A DNA stretch of 9,348 nucleotides from Bacillota bacterium (GTDB lineage Bacteria > Bacillota_A > Clostridia > Lachnospirales > WQUN01), in NCBI GenBank assembly GCA_009786175.1, contig WQTQ01000131.1:1-9348 (forward strand). The letters are read 5' to 3'. A program made the translations under genes and the position numbers. Positions 7,311 through 9,348 of this stretch are shown piece by piece (position 1 is the first letter of the stretch; every line of letters begins with the position of its first letter). The notes under the pieces were generated by a model that ran no database searches, had not been told where the DNA came from, and saw nothing but the letters and a program-made list of their open reading frames with translations.

Positions 7311-8048
7311 TTAATTATTGGATGCTTTTTGCTTTTCTTGCATCGATACCAGTTCATTCGATTGCTTTTCCTGTTTGTTGGATTTCAACCGAACAAGTGA
7401 TTCAGGATTTTCATCTTTCATTTCTTCAAGGATAGATGCTTTGCCAATTATATACGGCTCCTTGATTAGATGGCTCCAATCTTCGGAATATGAAATATCT
7501 AATTGTGGGGTTAATAAAACAGCCCTCGCTGATGTGACAGTATTAAGACTACTATCAAAAATTATTGTAATATGGTTCTGAATAATCCCAACGAAGTCAC
7601 TTAACAATTTATCACGCAACTGCTCAACGATTGACACCTCACGATTGATTTCAATTCCGGGAAGGCGTAACTGACCCACTATTGCATCTGTCTTTGGATT
7701 TTTGGCAACAAGGGCTTCAAGGTAGTGTATATTTTTAGGCAAACTCTTTTGCTTGCTAAGCAAGTTTGCTTCACTCATAATAGAAAAAGTGAATCCCAGT
7801 ATTTGCTCATATAATAATAACACTTTCCAACCGCCACGAGAAACGTATTTTGATTGGAATCTTCCTCCAAGGTTTTCAGATACTCTCTTGTGTACCCAAT
7901 TCCAACGAGCGAGAGGTATACCATTAGTGGTAGGAAGATTATGTTCTCTAATCAGGTCAGGAATATCCTGTGTTATTGCAGTAGCAATCCCATATGTTAT
8001 TGCGTGCTTGGCGTCATCAGGTATATCTATTGAGCTCAAAATCGGCAA
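7311..8048 (-). CDS. DUF5986-like protein, first gene of the regulator-methyltransferase operon
   Basis: I recognise this protein only as similar to what I remember as DUF5986; its function is unknown. It has ~245 residues, with a globular N-terminal half (ITYGIATAITQDIPDLIREH, ARWNWVHKRVSENLGGRFQS, YVSRGGWKVLLLYEQILGFT) and a strand-rich middle (GIIQNHITIIFDSS). The tail is charged and Lys/Glu/Gln-rich (KSNKQEKQSNELVSMQEKQK), probably disordered. No signal peptide, membrane span or catalytic motif is evident. In this position it may be a sensor or partner for the XRE-ImmA protein (inference). The start is uncertain. A GTG at 8055-8057 is in frame but lies within the ribosome-binding sequence AAAGGAAG (8057-8064), whereas the TTG at 8046-8048 sits eight bases downstream of it and is preferred. 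A GAGCTC site lies at its 5' end (8032-8037). Confidence 0.75.
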   Translation of the reverse strand: MPILSSIDIPDDAKHAITYGIATAITQDIPDLIREHNLPTTNGIPLARWNWVHKRVSENLGGRFQSKYVSRGGWKVLLLYEQILGFTFSIMSEANLLSKQKSLPKNIHYLEALVAKNPKTDAIVGQLRLPGIEINREVSIVEQLRDKLLSDFVGIIQNHITIIFDSSLNTVTSARAVLLTPQLDISYSEDWSHLIKEPYIIGKASILEEMKDENPESLVRLKSNKQEKQSNELVSMQEKQKASNN

Positions 8049-8064
8049 ATATGCCACTTCCTTT

Positions 8065-8112
8065 CAAATGATTTATATCTACCATTTATTTTTACATAAA
8101 TCGTTTCATTTG
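8065..8112. repeat. Interrupted inverted repeat around the operon -10 region, candidate operator
   Basis: GATTTAT (8070-8076) and ATAAATC (8096-8102) are inverted copies flanking the -10 box. An outer pair, CAAAT (8065-8069) and ATTTG (8108-8112), is offset by five bases. The arms are AT-rich and short, so chance is possible. Their placement on both sides of the -10 element suits a repressor site. Confidence 0.3.
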
Positions 8113-8116
8113 TCAA
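8088..8116 (-). promoter_or_regulatory. Promoter of the DUF5986-like/XRE-ImmA/methyltransferase operon
   Basis: On the minus strand a perfect -35 box TTGACA (plus-strand TGTCAA at 8111-8116) is followed after 16-17 bp by a weak AT-rich -10 region, TAAAAA/AAAAAT (8088-8094). The -10 region is preceded by TATG, which resembles an extended -10. Transcription would begin near 8081, giving a leader of about 30 nt. Confidence 0.6.
8098..8112. promoter_or_regulatory. Candidate operator shared with the endonuclease promoter (copy 2)
   Basis: AAATCGTTTCATTTG lies in the spacer between -35 and -10 of the operon promoter and closely resembles AAATCGTTAATTTG in the endonuclease promoter (3806-3819). Relative to transcription the two copies run in opposite directions. 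Autoregulation by the XRE-ImmA protein is a reasonable hypothesis. The core AAATCGTTT also occurs once inside the XRE-ImmA coding region (near 6587-6595), so the core alone is not specific. Confidence 0.35.
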
Positions 8117-8117
8117 G

Positions 8118-8214
8118 TGGAATTTCAAAATAGGTTAAAAAAGTTTTTGGCACTAGTAAATCATATAGCATATAGCCCGTGCGTATAACGCTTGTGTTGC
8201 TCTGTTGGTGGTTT
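8118..8214. other. Non-coding junction between the restriction island and relaxase gene
   Basis: About 100 bp contain no credible gene. Visible items are a tandem 7-bp repeat CATATAG (8162-8168, 8169-8175) and a small palindrome GCGTATAACGC nearby (about 8181-8191). This could hold the island boundary or a nick/attachment site, but nothing identifies it firmly. Confidence 0.3.
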
Positions 8215-9348
8215 TTATCTTTCCATTTCGTGCCGCCTTTGTTGTTGTGGCTGTTCCATCTTTTCAGCATTATCCAAAATATGCTCAACACTTCGCCGCA
8301 CTACTCCGATTTGACGGACTCCCTCTTTTAATCCTTTATATTCGTGGTACAGTTTATCCTTTTCGGCGGTGAGTTCTGCCGCTTCCTTTTTCCATGCCTT
8401 TGTGTTTAGGGTTTTGCCGTCAAGGTTAGCTTTGAGGAAACGCTCGGCGGCTTCGTAAAGGGTGAGTTCCGTGCGGTGGGTTTCGTAAAATCTGTCTTTG
8501 TGTTTCGGCTTTTGCTGTTTGTACAGATTGTTGATTTCTCTGTGCTGTAGGTAGAGGTCGGCTTGTTTGATTAGCGGATTTAACTTTTTCAGCCTGTCCT
8601 CAATGGCTTTGGTTTCTTCGTTTACTTTATCAAACTTGGCTTCGGTATTGGCAACGGTTTTTTGTAGCTTTGACAGGGTAGTGATGTTGTACTGCTCCAA
8701 AAACTCAACAGCAGATTTTACAACAGATAAAGATGTGATGCGCTGTACTTTGGCTTTTGCCATTGGGTCGCTTAACATATTTTTAAGCATTTCTAAAATG
8801 TTGAGTTCGGTGGGTTTGGGTGGCGGCGGTGTGGGCGGTGCTTGTTGTGCCGTTGGCTGTGGTGGTGCTATGGGTTTCGGGGTTAGGATTTTTTGCGGTA
8901 GGGTCTGGCGGTCTGCCTGTGATTCTCTTTCCATAACAAGCAAAGCGGATATATCGTTTTTCAATTCTACAATCTGCGTTTTGAGATTCCGTAACTTCTG
9001 ATTTGCAAATTTGATTGCTCGGTTTATATCCCCTCGCTCTGTTGGTATTCCTCGTTGCTCCATCTGATGGGCGGCTACGCCTAAATGGATAGTGGGGATT
9101 TGTTCAATGCCCTGCCGTTCAAAACTGCGGTGGTCTACTCGAATATCAAAACCATGTTTCTCTAAATGCTGATTTTGAATATCTGCCCAACTCTCTCGCC
9201 ATTCTTCGGCTTTGTGTTGCTCGTTCCAGTCGGTGGTTTGCTCCTTACCACATTTGTATTGCCGCTTTATCGGGTCATATATTTTCTCGCCGTTATCGTC
9301 AAGGATATAAACTTTCCTTTGTTTATCTCCCCATATTTTATCTGTGGT
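8215..9348 (-). CDS. MobA/MobL (MobQ-type) relaxase, C-terminal part (5' end beyond right edge)
   Basis: The frame is open from the right edge to the TAA at 8215-8217, giving 377 visible residues; the catalytic N-terminal relaxase domain (Tyr and His-rich motif) lies outside. The visible part begins with TTDKIWGDKQRKVYILDDNG. It contains TTDWNEQHKAEEWRESWADI and the conserved end of the MobA/MobL domain (VDHRSFERQGIEQIPTIHLG, VAAHQMEQRGIPTERGDINR). Then come a proline-rich linker (QPTAQQAPPTPPPPKPTELN) and a long Lys/Glu-rich coiled-coil tail. The family nicks oriT and stays covalently bound to the transferred strand in mobilizable plasmids and transposons. Tn1549-like elements, as I recall, use a different relaxase class, so this gene probably belongs to another element from the VirB4-MT-A70 block. 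No terminator was seen downstream, so transcription might run into the regulator operon. Confidence 0.9.
   Translation of the reverse strand, partial: TTDKIWGDKQRKVYILDDNGEKIYDPIKRQYKCGKEQTTDWNEQHKAEEWRESWADIQNQHLEKHGFDIRVDHRSFERQGIEQIPTIHLGVAAHQMEQRGIPTERGDINRAIKFANQKLRNLKTQIVELKNDISALLVMERESQADRQTLPQKILTPKPIAPPQPTAQQAPPTPPPPKPTELNILEMLKNMLSDPMAKAKVQRITSLSVVKSAVEFLEQYNITTLSKLQKTVANTEAKFDKVNEETKAIEDRLKKLNPLIKQADLYLQHREINNLYKQQKPKHKDRFYETHRTELTLYEAAERFLKANLDGKTLNTKAWKKEAAELTAEKDKLYHEYKGLKEGVRQIGVVRRSVEHILDNAEKMEQPQQQRRHEMER

Noticed and set aside
8106..8291. 61-codon minus-strand frame spanning the relaxase stop and the intergenic region
   Set aside because: It overlaps the relaxase 3' end in another phase and the operon promoter, and has no ribosome site or family resemblance.
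1..9348. CRISPR array, tRNA or rRNA genes
   Set aside because: I saw no regularly spaced repeats, cloverleaf-like segments or ribosomal RNA sequence in reading through the window.

Overview
The window looks like accessory DNA from a low-to-mid GC Gram-positive gut bacterium, probably a member of the Clostridia. Two hallmarks point there: a conjugation gene block of the Tn1549/CTn type, and a MobA/MobL relaxase of the kind common in Firmicutes mobilizable elements. The window appears to be a mosaic of three pieces, not one intact element.

Piece 1 (1-~3703, minus strand) is the distal part of a Tn1549-like transfer operon. In transcription order it holds the C-terminal end of a VirB4-type ATPase (N-terminal half missing), an MT-A70 type adenine methyltransferase, a DUF6674-like coiled-coil protein, and the N-terminal ~566 residues of a CD1108-like transfer protein that runs off the left edge. 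The genes are tightly coupled, with two ATGA stop/start overlaps and strong Shine-Dalgarno sites. The VirB4 reading frame ends abruptly near 3704 at a foreign, AT-rich sequence that resembles a transposon terminus.

Piece 2 (~3780-8125) is an AT-rich restriction-modification island. A SacI-like type II endonuclease gene on the plus strand converges on a three-gene minus-strand operon: a DUF5986-like protein, an XRE-ImmA/IrrE fusion (helix-turn-helix plus zinc metallopeptidase) and a C5-cytosine DNA methyltransferase. The two transcription units meet at a bidirectional terminator that contains the methyltransferase stop codon. Each unit has a recognisable sigma-A-type promoter. Both promoters carry a closely similar sequence (AAATCGTT followed by ATTTG) between the -35 and -10 boxes, which could be a shared operator. 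No small classical C protein is present; the XRE-ImmA protein is the obvious candidate controller, but this is inference.

Piece 3 (8215-9348, minus strand) is the C-terminal part of a MobA/MobL (MobQ-type) relaxase, which is not the relaxase type I would expect in a Tn1549-like element. The likeliest reading is that a mobilizable element carrying the relaxase and the restriction-modification island sits inside, or has recombined with, the virB4 gene of a conjugative element. If the N-terminal half of virB4 lies beyond the right edge, this is a simple nested insertion; if not, a deletion or rearrangement has joined the pieces. No rRNA, tRNA, CRISPR array, integrase or transposase gene was seen.
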